Below, piece by piece: positions 17,410 to 24,617 of a stretch of DNA of 64,000 bases (within the stretch, counting starts at the first letter, position 1; each line of letters starts with the position of its first letter). Both the position numbers and the translations under genes were made by a program. The stretch is from positions 1 to 64,000 of the IMG/VR virus record IMGVR_UViG_3300021142_000002; one strand, 5' to 3'. The notes below the pieces were generated by a model that did not search any database, had not been told where the DNA came from, and saw only the letters and a program-made list of their open reading frames with translations. The DNA comes from a virus.

Positions 17410-18078
17410 ATGTCAGAATATAAACAATACATCGGTGTTAAATTAGTAGAAGCTTTTGAAAGAGCAGCGACTGAAGAAGATAGACGCGGTGTACATCCAG
17501 TGGGTGCTCTAGGTTATCAGGTTAAATACCCAGATGGTTATTTATCTTGGTGCCCAAAGGTCGAGTTTGAAAAATACAATCGTCAAGTAAGTGGCTTAAC
17601 CTACGGCATGGCTAATACAGTTACTAAAGAGCATATTGATAGTATTATCATTGACGAGCAATATAGTCGCGTTATAGGTACTACTATCACTCATTGTGCC
17701 TTAACATTGCTAAACGGGTTTGTGGTAACAGGTGAATCGTCTTGTGTTGATGCTACCATTTTTAATAAAGCAATGGGTGAGAAATACGCCAGAGAAAAAG
17801 CTTATGAGAAAATATGGGAATTAGAAGGCTATCTTTTAAAACAAAAAATGTATGAGCAAAACCAAACTTATACCTTTGAAGAAGCGATTAAATTATTAGA
17901 TAGTGGAAAAACAATATCTCCTGTATCTTTTCCTAGCGTATCTTTCTTTAAAGGTATTGCTGGTCCTATCTATGGAACAGCTGCTGGCGAGGAGGCCTAC
18001 TTCATTAACAGAAATAATAAAATAGCTTTATTTAAGCTAGAAGAGTTTGTCAAAGAAGATAAGTATATCGTAGTATAA
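17410..18078 (+). CDS. gp49/gene 66-type phage protein with N-terminal IGVKLV domain
   Basis: The 222-residue protein has two recognisable parts. Residues 1-60 (YIGVKLVEA, then YQVKYPDGYLSWCPKVEFEK) resemble a small phage domain usually found alone. Residues ~85-150 (LTLLNGFVVTGESSCVDATIFNKAMGEKYAREKAYEKIWELEGYLL) closely fit the N4 gp49 / Sf6 gene 66 family. The final ~70 residues contain FEEAIKLLDSGKTISP and an IALFKLEEF close, possibly another small domain. The family is widespread in phages, but I know of no proven biochemical role. It sits between a lipoprotein gene and the transglycosylase gene, with strong palindromes on both sides, and may be transcribed as its own unit. Confidence 0.7.
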   Translation: MSEYKQYIGVKLVEAFERAATEEDRRGVHPVGALGYQVKYPDGYLSWCPKVEFEKYNRQVSGLTYGMANTVTKEHIDSIIIDEQYSRVIGTTITHCALTLLNGFVVTGESSCVDATIFNKAMGEKYAREKAYEKIWELEGYLLKQKMYEQNQTYTFEEAIKLLDSGKTISPVSFPSVSFFKGIAGPIYGTAAGEEAYFINRNNKIALFKLEEFVKEDKYIVV

Positions 18079-18095
18079 AAACGTTCTAACAATGT

Positions 18096-18138
18096 ATCAG
18101 ATGCGTTAGATACTCAAAAGGTATCTAACGCATCTGAT
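18096..18138 (+). terminator. 18-bp stem terminator
   Basis: ATCAGATGCGTTAGATAC pairs with its complement around a 7-nt TCAAAAG loop. ATGTTCCTAATTT follows. This is the longest stem in the window that has a clear loop. Confidence 0.8.
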
Positions 18139-18164
18139 ATGTTCCTAATTTAAGAGACTTGATT

Positions 18165-18800
18165 ATGAAAAAGTTAATCGGATTATTAATCCTACTGTTT
18201 AGTAGTGCTGTCTTTTCAGCACCTATACAGAAATCAATAACAACGAAGAAACAACATAGTAGTCACGTCGTATCTTTTATAAAGAATGAAAGCAAAGTGA
18301 CAGAAGTACTTTCGATCTTTAATGCCAATAAACAATACGATGATTCATTTAAACAGTCGAGTAACCAATATTCACTTGACTATCGGCTACTCAAAGTAGT
18401 CTGCACTGTAGAATCAAAACTAAAGTATGATGCAGTATCTAAAGAAGGTGCAATTGGACTTTGTCAACTTATGCCAAAGACTTGGAATAACATAAAGAAA
18501 ATCAGTAAGAAGAAATTAAATAAAATAAAAGATCCTCATCAATCTATTCATGCAGCTGCCACTTATTTTAATTATTTAGATAATTTTTGGAGAAATATAG
18601 ATAATAAAGAAAACCGCATTAAATTAGTTCTGGCGAGTTATAATGCTGGGGAAGGTAATATATCCAGATCTAAGAAAAAATGTCGTAGTGGCGATTACAG
18701 AGCGATTATGGGGTGTTTAAAGAGCTTTACTAGTAAGAAATCTGAAGAAACTAAAAATTATGTAGATTTAGTAATGAGTAGTTATTATAGGGTGATTTAA
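18165..18800 (+). CDS. Secreted lytic transglycosylase (SLT-type endolysin)
   Basis: The ATG after AAGAGACTTGATT gives a 211-residue protein; a TTG two codons upstream is less likely. MKKLIGLLILLFSSAVFSA is a clear signal peptide, probably cut after Ala19 or nearby. Residues ~65-175 form a lysozyme-like SLT domain: TVESKLKYDAVS gives the catalytic Glu83, followed by EGAIGLCQLMPKTW and later LASYNAGEGNIS, which are the standard motifs of Slt70/MltC-type enzymes. It would cleave the peptidoglycan glycan strand between MurNAc and GlcNAc, acting from the periplasm. Export by Sec makes it a SAR-independent secreted lysin. Two cysteines near the C-terminus may form a disulfide. It is the last gene of the lysis segment. 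Confidence 0.9.
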   Translation: MKKLIGLLILLFSSAVFSAPIQKSITTKKQHSSHVVSFIKNESKVTEVLSIFNANKQYDDSFKQSSNQYSLDYRLLKVVCTVESKLKYDAVSKEGAIGLCQLMPKTWNNIKKISKKKLNKIKDPHQSIHAAATYFNYLDNFWRNIDNKENRIKLVLASYNAGEGNISRSKKKCRSGDYRAIMGCLKSFTSKKSEETKNYVDLVMSSYYRVI

Positions 18801-18823
18801 AACAAAAAAAAAACGAGCATAAT

Positions 18824-18853
18824 CCATACAGTGATCCTAGGATCACTGTATGG
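18824..18853. terminator. Perfect palindrome between convergent genes
   Basis: A 30-nt perfect inverted repeat, CCATACAGTGATCCT then its complement, centred on CTAG. TACTATGTTTAC flanks it on the plus side, and ATTATGCTCG plus a 10-nt T-run flanks it on the minus side, so it can stop transcription in both directions. Confidence 0.85.
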
Positions 18854-18861
18854 TACTATGT

Positions 18862-19467
18862 TTACTTTAAGTTATAATTAAAATCTCTAGCAATCATATT
18901 TTCTGACTCCATTAGTTCCTCTGAACTATGGGGCAATTTAAGTAAGTTACAATCTTCTGTAATCCACACTTCATTCTGCCCAATAGATAAATCACGATAT
19001 ACTGTGGTAACCCAATATCTAACATTGATGGTATTAAGACCCACTTCCAAAACAGGTTCAGCAATACGAACTAGCTGGCGTTCATTTTCTTCATATGCTA
19101 ATTCACTGTTTTTAAATCTAATGTATTTATTAGTATCAATAGTTATTATACCTTTAGTTTCAATATTAACTTCAGGTTCAGCGCTAACTGTCTTTGGCCC
19201 ATTTGTTAATTTAGCCTTTAAAGTAGATTTCAATTTTTCATATAAATCTTTTTGTTCCTTATCAGTGATGAGCTCTAGCGCATCTTCATGGACTATCAGT
19301 TCCAAAGAAAACATTTCTTCATTTGTACAAGAATGTCCATGGGTTAATGTAATCGTGGTATGCACTCTGCATGACTTATCAGCTTTTTCTTCAACTAATC
19401 CTGGAATAATACCATAAACACAATGGTAATATTTAACCTTTGATAATTCTTTAATTATTTTTGCCAT
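18862..19467 (-). CDS. Hypothetical protein
   Basis: This 201-residue protein starts at an ATG after AAAGGAGAAAGAAA, a strong ribosome-binding site. I do not recognise it. It has two Cys-containing patches near the N-terminus (YYHCVYG, DKSCRV), a LTHGHSCTNEEMF segment, and a beta-rich second half with RYWVTTVYRDLSIGQNEVWITED. There is no signal peptide or membrane helix, so it should be cytoplasmic. It is the last gene of a minus-strand run of small proteins headed by the zinc-ribbon gene at 20971 and is followed by the convergent palindrome. Confidence 0.7.
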   Translation of the reverse strand: MAKIIKELSKVKYYHCVYGIIPGLVEEKADKSCRVHTTITLTHGHSCTNEEMFSLELIVHEDALELITDKEQKDLYEKLKSTLKAKLTNGPKTVSAEPEVNIETKGIITIDTNKYIRFKNSELAYEENERQLVRIAEPVLEVGLNTINVRYWVTTVYRDLSIGQNEVWITEDCNLLKLPHSSEELMESENMIARDFNYNLK

Positions 19468-19479
19468 TTTCTTTCTCCT

Positions 19480-19557
19480 TTAAATTTTAAACGGTTTTAA
19501 TTCAATTTCATACTGCCTTACACTATCTAACTTTAATAATTTCTTGATTATTATCAT
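19480..19557 (-). CDS. Very small translationally coupled protein
   Basis: A 25-codon frame, MIIIKKLLKLDSVRQYEIEL then KPFKI, begins in an ATGA overlap with the stop codon of the upstream gene and ends just before the ribosome-binding site of the next gene. It fills an otherwise empty gap exactly. Its basic and hydrophobic start followed by a charged end is protein-like. Expression is inferred only from the coupling. Confidence 0.4.
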   Translation of the reverse strand: MIIIKKLLKLDSVRQYEIELKPFKI

Positions 19558-20267
19558 TTTATCTTCTTGATTAAATTCTTCCAGTTATCTGTTTTCACAG
19601 GTTCCTTAACCGGCTTAGTTTTATTATACAGTCTTGGAAAAGAATTTCTACTAACTGAAACTTGATAACCATCCCAGGTTGTGATAACCTCTTTATATCC
19701 AGCGTTAATAGATGAGCCTTGAGAATAGCTACTGTAGGAGTCTATTGTGACAATAACTGGTTGATAATAATTGGCATATAAACTAAGAGTATTCATCACT
19801 CCTTTTACTCTATTTAATTCAAGAGGATTAGCAAGGTAATACATTGCTTTAACAAACCCTAATGCTTTAAAGGGATCATTAATTATATACTCTTCAGAAT
19901 CAGATTTTTTAAAAAAAGAATACTGCTTTAACCTAAAGTACCTATTGGATAATAGGTTATTTGCAAACCCAATATACAGCTCAGCAAATCTTTCTGCGTC
20001 AATATCATCTTCAACAAAATAGAAATCCGGAGGCGGCATATCTTTAACAGTCTGTCTTGTTTTGAGTCTATGAATATTTAATAGACCATTTTCAACATCG
20101 TGTTTGTTTAACGATATCATAAAGGGCAACAGTTTTGTTTCATAAAGAGAATTCGGATAATCTTCTTTGCTGATAAATAGAGTTTTATTGGTTAGTGTAG
20201 CAGGCTCTTCCAACATTAACTTTGTTATTCGACTACTCATTGTGCTGAGTTCACTGGCTGTCGGCAT
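19554..20267 (-). CDS. Hypothetical protein
   Basis: The 237-residue product starts 17 nt inside the end of the upstream gene, indicating translational coupling. I do not recognise the family. It contains PPPDFYFVEDDIDAERFAEL, a LYANYYQPVIVTIDSYSSYS stretch and a lysine-rich C-terminus (KTKPVKEPVKTDNWKNLIKK). No transmembrane segment is seen. It lies within a four-gene overlapping set, so its function is probably linked with its neighbours, perhaps in early takeover of the host; that is inference. Confidence 0.7.
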   Translation of the reverse strand: MPTASELSTMSSRITKLMLEEPATLTNKTLFISKEDYPNSLYETKLLPFMISLNKHDVENGLLNIHRLKTRQTVKDMPPPDFYFVEDDIDAERFAELYIGFANNLLSNRYFRLKQYSFFKKSDSEEYIINDPFKALGFVKAMYYLANPLELNRVKGVMNTLSLYANYYQPVIVTIDSYSSYSQGSSINAGYKEVITTWDGYQVSVSRNSFPRLYNKTKPVKEPVKTDNWKNLIKKIK

Positions 20268-20781
20268 GAGTATCTAGCTCCAATCTTCTACCACTTGCTT
20301 TAATTCGTTTAGCAGCATTTACTAAATCTTGAATACCGTTGGAGTGTTCAAAGGCATTATCAAACATCCCAACATTTCCACTTTCAATCATACAGTTTGT
20401 CATAATCTTAATTAAATCTTCTTTATGACTTTCAAAGGGTTTACAAAATGTTATTTCTACTTCCAATGATGCATTACTTACCCTATCAAAGGTTGTGACT
20501 AGATAGGTATTCTTTCTAACCTTTTTATTAAAGTCTACTTTAAAGGTAAACAATTGCATTCCATTGTCTATACTATCAAAGGATAAAACCTTTATTATAT
20601 AGACATTGGGTTCAATATACTCTCTATCAGTAATATACCCAACCCACTCAGACTGATATACTCCACCACCTGCCATTACAAATACTGTTCTAGAATGGTC
20701 CTGGTTTGGCAATATAGAATGTATCCATTTAAATAATTTATTATATAGTTTAATTCTTAATTCATTAATTTTTTCTTTCAT
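20251..20781 (-). CDS. Hypothetical protein
   Basis: The ATG of MKEKINELRIK is preferred because GGAAATAAAG precedes it; a GTG four codons upstream is possible. The product has 176 residues. An N-terminal basic amphipathic segment (INELRIKLYNKLFKWIHSIL) is followed by a beta-rich core (VFVMAGGGVYQSEWVGYITDREYIEPNVYIIKVLSFD) and a helical tail. It overlaps both neighbours by about 17 nt. I do not recognise the fold. Confidence 0.68.
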   Translation of the reverse strand: MKEKINELRIKLYNKLFKWIHSILPNQDHSRTVFVMAGGGVYQSEWVGYITDREYIEPNVYIIKVLSFDSIDNGMQLFTFKVDFNKKVRKNTYLVTTFDRVSNASLEVEITFCKPFESHKEDLIKIMTNCMIESGNVGMFDNAFEHSNGIQDLVNAAKRIKASGRRLELDTHADSQ

Positions 20782-20971
20782 CTTTATTTCCACTTAAGTT
20801 TTGTTTAATAGTTTCTTCAAGAACATCATTTAAACATTCATTGCAATAAAGTCGTTTACCTTTCTTTTTACCCACTGGAGTATGTTCATTTAATACTCTA
20901 CCAGCTTTTCTACATTTTTGACATTCTCCTATTATATATCCTCCATTAAGATATAGTATTTTCTTTGCCAT
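20765..20971 (-). CDS. Small zinc-ribbon-like protein
   Basis: The start is the ATG of MAKKILYLNGG, preceded by TTGGAG at good spacing; a longer frame begins eight codons earlier without such a site. The 68-residue product has CQKC at about residues 22-25 and CNEC at about 47-50, separated by a basic segment (VGKKKGKRLYC), a classic four-cysteine zinc ribbon. Such small proteins often bind nucleic acid or RNA polymerase. It is the first gene after the candidate promoter at 20999-21012 and heads the overlapping set down to 18862. Confidence 0.72.
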   Translation of the reverse strand: MAKKILYLNGGYIIGECQKCRKAGRVLNEHTPVGKKKGKRLYCNECLNDVLEETIKQNLSGNKDERKN

Positions 20972-20998
20972 AAATTTACTCCAATATACTAACATCTA

Positions 20999-21012
20999 TT
21001 AGATAATGTATA
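20999..21012 (-). promoter_or_regulatory. Candidate early/middle promoter, TATACATTATCTAA
   Basis: On the minus strand this reads TATACATTATCTAA, about 28 nt upstream of the zinc-ribbon start codon. The same 14-mer or a close variant lies upstream of four other minus-strand genes. It directly follows a palindrome plus a six-T run, making a terminator-promoter tandem. Confidence 0.55.
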
Positions 21013-21020
21013 GATAAAAA

Positions 21021-21050
21021 ATACTAGAGTATCCTAGGATACTCTAGTAT
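21021..21050 (-). terminator. Perfect palindromic terminator after the RNR operon
   Basis: A 30-nt perfect inverted repeat, ATACTAGAGTATCCT then its complement, centred on CTAG and followed on the minus strand by TTTTTT. It lies 11 nt after the stop of the small gene that follows the reductase. Confidence 0.85.
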
Positions 21051-21061
21051 TAATAGTCTCT

Positions 21062-21310
21062 TTATTTCTTTTTCATTTCTTCTTCATATACTTTCAAAGG
21101 TGCTGGATGCAAAGTAAATGAACTAAACCATTTACTAAGTGGTCTAGACCAATAGGTATTATCCTTTAATCGTCTATAGACTACAGTGGCTGGATATTCT
21201 TCCTGTCTTTCTGCCTCTAAGTTAGTTACTACAATAACCTGATAAATGTTATTAGTCTTTAAATGTATCCAATAACTCTCTTTATTAGGAATGATTTTAA
21301 AACTTACCAT
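21062..21310 (-). CDS. Small DUF1653-like protein
   Basis: This 82-residue protein starts within the last codons of the reductase gene (14-nt overlap), so it is translationally coupled. The pattern WIHLKTNNIYQVIVVTNLEA ... ATVVYRRL ... YWSRPLSKWFSSF resembles the DUF1653 family, whose members read H-Y-K-x-x-x-Y-x-V, V-V-Y-x-x-L and W-x-R-P-L-x-x-F. The biochemical role of that family is not known to me; an SH3-like beta barrel is expected. Coupling to a nucleotide-metabolism gene is notable but does not prove a link. Confidence 0.6.
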   Translation of the reverse strand: MVSFKIIPNKESYWIHLKTNNIYQVIVVTNLEAERQEEYPATVVYRRLKDNTYWSRPLSKWFSSFTLHPAPLKVYEEEMKKK

Positions 21311-23429
21311 AATAGCCTTCTTTTAAAGCATCAAATAAATTAGCAGCAGAATGCAATTCATTATCATATTCTATTTCTTCATTACCCTTTACCTCTACTA
21401 TGCTACCATCTTCCAATGTAAACTGATAAATAGTATTTTCTAAATCAGATTCTTTTACTAAAACGCCTTGAAAAACTTCAGGGTTAAATCTAAAAGTAGC
21501 AGTTCCTTTAAGCCCACTATCATAGCCGTATATATAAACCTTTTTAAAGTCTTCAAAGGGATAATCAGTAGGTACATTCACTGTTTTAGATATAGATGAG
21601 TCAATCCATTTTTGTGCAGCAGCTTGAATATTAACATGCTGCTCTATAGTAATAGTTTCAGATGAGATAAAATAATCTGGCAATTTCTCTTCTTCTTTTT
21701 CACTGTAGGGTATTGCATTAGGATTAATCAATTCTCTATAAGCTAATAACTCATAAGAGAATACATCTACTTTCTCTTTAGTCTTCTTACCCTCTCTAAT
21801 AATGTTTCTAGAATAGTGATGTGCAAAGCTAGGCTCAATACCATTGGATACATTATTGGCTAATGATAAGGATATAGTGCCAGTAGGTGCAATTGAGCTA
21901 TGATGGGTAAAACGACAACCATATCTTTCTATTTCTCTTCTAAAGACTGGTCCTAATTCATCAAATATTTTTGCCATATAAACACTTTTACTGAATAAAT
22001 ATTTTCCAGGAACTTGTTTACCGACTTTAGACCCATTTAAAATAGAAGGATTCTTATTAGCCATGCCCTCTGTAATGGTAAACATTTTATCCATTATAGG
22101 CGCTGCACCTTTCTCTTTAGCTAATTCTAACCCTACTTCAAATCCAGTTACTGCCATGATTTTAGTTACCTGTTCAGTAAAGTAAATAGATTCATCACTG
22201 CCGTAGACTTTACCTAACATAGCTATTGTGGAGCCTAATCCTAAATAACCCATACCATGTCTTCTCTTTTGTTCTAATTCATAACGTTGTTGTGCTAACG
22301 GCAATCCATTAATCTCAACGACATTATCAATCATTCGTGTGAATATTCTAACTACTTCAGTATACTTATCAAAGTCAAATCTTGCATTTTCAGTAAAAGG
22401 ATTAGTAATAAACTTAGTTAAATTAATAGATCCAAGCAAACAAGAACCATATGGCGGAAGCGGCTGTTCATTGCAGGGATTAGTGGATCTAATGTTTTCA
22501 CAAAACCAATTGTTATTCATTTCATTGACTCTATCTATTAAGATAAAGCCAGGCTCTGCATAGTCATAGGTAGATGACATAATGACATCCCATAATCTTT
22601 TAGCAGAAATTGTTTTATAGATTCTACAAGCTACAAAACCTTTATCATTAGTAATATAGTTTTCAGTAACTGGGAATTCTCTATATTTAATAATGGTTGG
22701 ATCAGTTAAGTCAAATTGATTGAGCTCTTGTTCCTTTAGAGTAATAGGGAAAGATAATGGCCAGTCTTTATCTTCTTTAACAGCATTAATGAATTCATTA
22801 GTAATTAGAATAGAAAGATTAAATTGTCTTAATCTACCATCTTCTTTTTTAGCTTTAACAAATTCTAAGATATCTGGATGGTGTATATCAAAAGTACCCA
22901 TTTGAGCACCGCGTCTACCACCGGCTGATGATACTGTAAAACACATTTTATCGTAGATGTCCATAAAGGATAATGGACCAGAGGTATAAGCACCAGCACC
23001 AGCAACGAATGAATCTCTGGGTCTAAGTGTAGAAAACTCATAACCAATACCGCAGCCAGCCTTTAGTGTTAAACCGGCCTCATGGAGCTTAGCAAGAATA
23101 CTATCCATAGAGTCATTAATAGTATCCGATACTGTACAGTTAATTAAAGAAGTAGCAGGTTTATATTGCTCTGCTCCAGCATTGGACATAATACGACCAG
23201 CTGGGATTGCACCGTTTTGTAGAGCCCATAGAAACTTATTATAGCAGTGTTCTCTTAACGATTCATGTTCTACATTAGCGAGTGCTCTAGCGACCCTTTT
23301 AAAAGAGTCTTCCATAGTCTCATCAATGATATTTCCATTGTTATCTTTTAATCTATATTTTTTATCCCAGATATCATAAGAGGCAGGTTGTACTGGAATA
23401 ATAGTTTCGTTATTAATAGATTGAGTCAT
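21297..23429 (-). CDS. nrdJ: Class II (adenosylcobalamin-dependent) ribonucleotide reductase
   Basis: The chosen ATG follows AAAGGAAATATTAATA and gives 710 residues. The barrel motifs are clear: NCTVSDT (Cys98, redox), MCFTVSSAGGRRGAQMGTF, GRLRQFNLSILIT, NPCNEQPLPPYGSC (thiyl-radical Cys319, Glu321, partner Cys330), and ASIAPTGTISLS-like HHSSIAPTGTISL. The sequence style (LRQFNLS, NPCxEQPLPPYG) is that of B12-dependent NrdJ, and no nrdB or nrdG gene is adjacent. It reduces ribonucleotides to deoxyribonucleotides for phage DNA synthesis. There is no N-terminal ATP-cone and no CxxC tail; the C-terminus ends AANLFDALKEGYYGKF. The usual Gly in NPCGEQ is Asn320 here. It heads a unit with the coupled DUF1653-like gene. 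Confidence 0.92.
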   Translation of the reverse strand: MTQSINNETIIPVQPASYDIWDKKYRLKDNNGNIIDETMEDSFKRVARALANVEHESLREHCYNKFLWALQNGAIPAGRIMSNAGAEQYKPATSLINCTVSDTINDSMDSILAKLHEAGLTLKAGCGIGYEFSTLRPRDSFVAGAGAYTSGPLSFMDIYDKMCFTVSSAGGRRGAQMGTFDIHHPDILEFVKAKKEDGRLRQFNLSILITNEFINAVKEDKDWPLSFPITLKEQELNQFDLTDPTIIKYREFPVTENYITNDKGFVACRIYKTISAKRLWDVIMSSTYDYAEPGFILIDRVNEMNNNWFCENIRSTNPCNEQPLPPYGSCLLGSINLTKFITNPFTENARFDFDKYTEVVRIFTRMIDNVVEINGLPLAQQRYELEQKRRHGMGYLGLGSTIAMLGKVYGSDESIYFTEQVTKIMAVTGFEVGLELAKEKGAAPIMDKMFTITEGMANKNPSILNGSKVGKQVPGKYLFSKSVYMAKIFDELGPVFRREIERYGCRFTHHSSIAPTGTISLSLANNVSNGIEPSFAHHYSRNIIREGKKTKEKVDVFSYELLAYRELINPNAIPYSEKEEEKLPDYFISSETITIEQHVNIQAAAQKWIDSSISKTVNVPTDYPFEDFKKVYIYGYDSGLKGTATFRFNPEVFQGVLVKESDLENTIYQFTLEDGSIVEVKGNEEIEYDNELHSAANLFDALKEGYYGKF

Positions 23430-23521
23430 TATTAATATTTCCTTTTGTGTTATTAGTGAAGACAAATGATAGGAATTAGGACTATAAATTTATTGAAAAA
23501 AAAAAGAATAATAAAGATAGG

Positions 23522-23550
23522 TAGATAGACTCCCTTAGGGAGTCTATCTA
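23522..23550 (-). terminator. Palindromic terminator overlapping the stop of the 57-residue gene
   Basis: TAGATAGACTCCCT pairs with its complement around one unpaired base. The stop codon of the small gene lies inside the stem. A long run of T follows on the minus strand about 15 nt further on. Confidence 0.75.
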
Positions 23551-23717
23551 GAAGAATGGTTACTTAATGCACTGCTAAAATATTGATCGACGTTTAAGAT
23601 GATAAGTTTTTGTTTTTGTTCTTCAGTAAGAACCAACTGTGATGGCTCTAATGGGTGTCGGCAGAACCGATAAAATCTACTCGCTTCAATAATTTTGGCT
23701 TGAGGAATTCTAGCCAT
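23544..23717 (-). CDS. Small hypothetical protein
   Basis: A 57-codon frame starts at an ATG after GGAGACAGGA and ends inside the palindromic terminator. The product begins MARIPQAKIIEASRFYRFCR and contains EPSQLVLTEEQKQKLIILNV, a natural mix of charged and hydrophobic residues with a helical second half. I do not recognise it. It lies between two terminators and so is either a monocistron or the last gene after the higher-GC gene upstream. Confidence 0.6.
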   Translation of the reverse strand: MARIPQAKIIEASRFYRFCRHPLEPSQLVLTEEQKQKLIILNVDQYFSSALSNHSSR

Positions 23718-23742
23718 TCCTGTCTCCTAAAAAAAAATATAA

Positions 23743-23764
23743 AGTGGGAGGTTTTACCCTCCCA
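23743..23764 (-). terminator. GC-rich rho-independent terminator
   Basis: On the minus strand GTGGGAGG and CCTCCCAC enclose a short GTAAAA-type loop and are followed by TTTATATTTTTTTTT. This conventional GC-rich hairpin is unlike the AT-rich loopless palindromes elsewhere in the window, and it closes the higher-GC gene beside it. Confidence 0.85.
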
Positions 23765-23777
23765 CCAACACGATGGA

Positions 23778-24242
23778 CTATTTTAGTCCGATATAATCAT
23801 CGTGTTTAAATACAGCGGTTTTGGTTACAACACCTGTAACAGGGTCGGTTGTTTCCACACTTTGGCGAACTGAAAAGGCGTGCACCACGGTGAAGCCGGC
23901 TTTCTCAAGCATAGGGATTAAGTGATGTAATAACCCTCCATGGCCCCCTACCATTACAGTGGTGGCAATTGAGAGGATGTGGCGTGCATCCTCTCTATCA
24001 GGTTGAGGGAAGTTCCCGTTCCCGTCGGTCCACACATTTTTGAGGTACTCATGTACCTCCCCATAGCGCCATTCTTGCGCTAAAGCGGTAATCAGGGTTG
24101 CCCTTTCGAGCAACTCCGCTTTGGTTAAAGCTGAGCCAAGGGTCAGCGCAGTTTTCAGGACTTCTAGTTGTTGACCTTGAAGGTCAACAACTTCAACTTG
24201 ATCAGCCGTTCTTTGGTGTTGCGTGGCGTTTAAAATTTTCAT
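23778..24242 (-). CDS. Conserved small accessory protein, higher GC than its neighbours
   Basis: The 154-residue product starts after GCAGGAGATTTGAT, a strong ribosome-binding site. It begins MKILNATQHQRTADQ and ends with VVHAFSVRQSVETTDPVTG then TAVFKHDDYIGL. This pattern matches, from memory, an unnamed family of ~130-150 residues in bacterial accessory DNA and phages (MKILNxTQHxxTPEQ ... YAFSxRxSVE ... FRHxGF). The central VMVGGHGGLLHHLIPMLEKAGF resembles a small nucleotide- or ligand-binding loop. Codons are clearly more GC-rich than in neighbouring genes, and it has its own conventional terminator, which suggests recent transfer. Function unknown. Confidence 0.7.
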   Translation of the reverse strand: MKILNATQHQRTADQVEVVDLQGQQLEVLKTALTLGSALTKAELLERATLITALAQEWRYGEVHEYLKNVWTDGNGNFPQPDREDARHILSIATTVMVGGHGGLLHHLIPMLEKAGFTVVHAFSVRQSVETTDPVTGVVTKTAVFKHDDYIGLK

Positions 24243-24373
24243 ATCAAATCTCCTGCCTCTATGAGGACTTTAAAAGTTATGGTAAGTTGGATTACTTATA
24301 TAAGTTAATCCATTAAAATAATATATACATGAAATTTTTTTTGAATCCATTTTAAACAAAAAAAAACATAGAA

Positions 24374-24407
24374 TAGATAGAGTAGGGTATATACCCTACT
24401 CTATCTA
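24374..24407 (-). terminator. Perfect palindromic terminator
   Basis: A 34-nt perfect inverted repeat, TAGATAGAGTAGGGTAT then its complement. On the minus strand it is followed by TCTATG and a run of eight T. It ends the unit containing the 63- and 209-residue genes. Confidence 0.85.
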
Positions 24408-24412
24408 ATTAG

Positions 24413-24604
24413 TTAACTTTTGCCAGATTGTCGATAAGCTATTTTTAGCTTTCTAATATCTTCTTGATCTTTAGGCCTATTAAGGGACTTCTTTTGCAGC
24501 AGCAATTTAAAGATTGAATAACAGGTAATGCCTTCAATAAATTTATGAAATACTTCTGGCGGTACTGTAGCATCTGTGAGTAGGTGCGGTAAAGAATTTA
24601 CCAC
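24413..24604 (-). CDS. Small hypothetical protein with GTG start
   Basis: A 63-residue frame begins at GTG 13 nt after the upstream stop codon. It reads MVNSLPHLLTDATVPPEVFHK and ends with a lysine/arginine-rich segment (KKSLNRPKDQEDIRKLKIAYR). It is protein-like but unrecognised. A competing ATG frame just upstream gives only a short peptide. It is the last gene before the palindromic terminator. Confidence 0.5.
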   Translation of the reverse strand: MVNSLPHLLTDATVPPEVFHKFIEGITCYSIFKLLLQKKSLNRPKDQEDIRKLKIAYRQSGKS

Positions 24605-24617
24605 TAATGTTCATGGA

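Noticed and set aside
24289-24311. Operator palindrome GGATTACTTATATAAG
   Set aside because: The two halves pair only with a bulge and AT-rich symmetry is common here, so it is not listed as a regulatory site.
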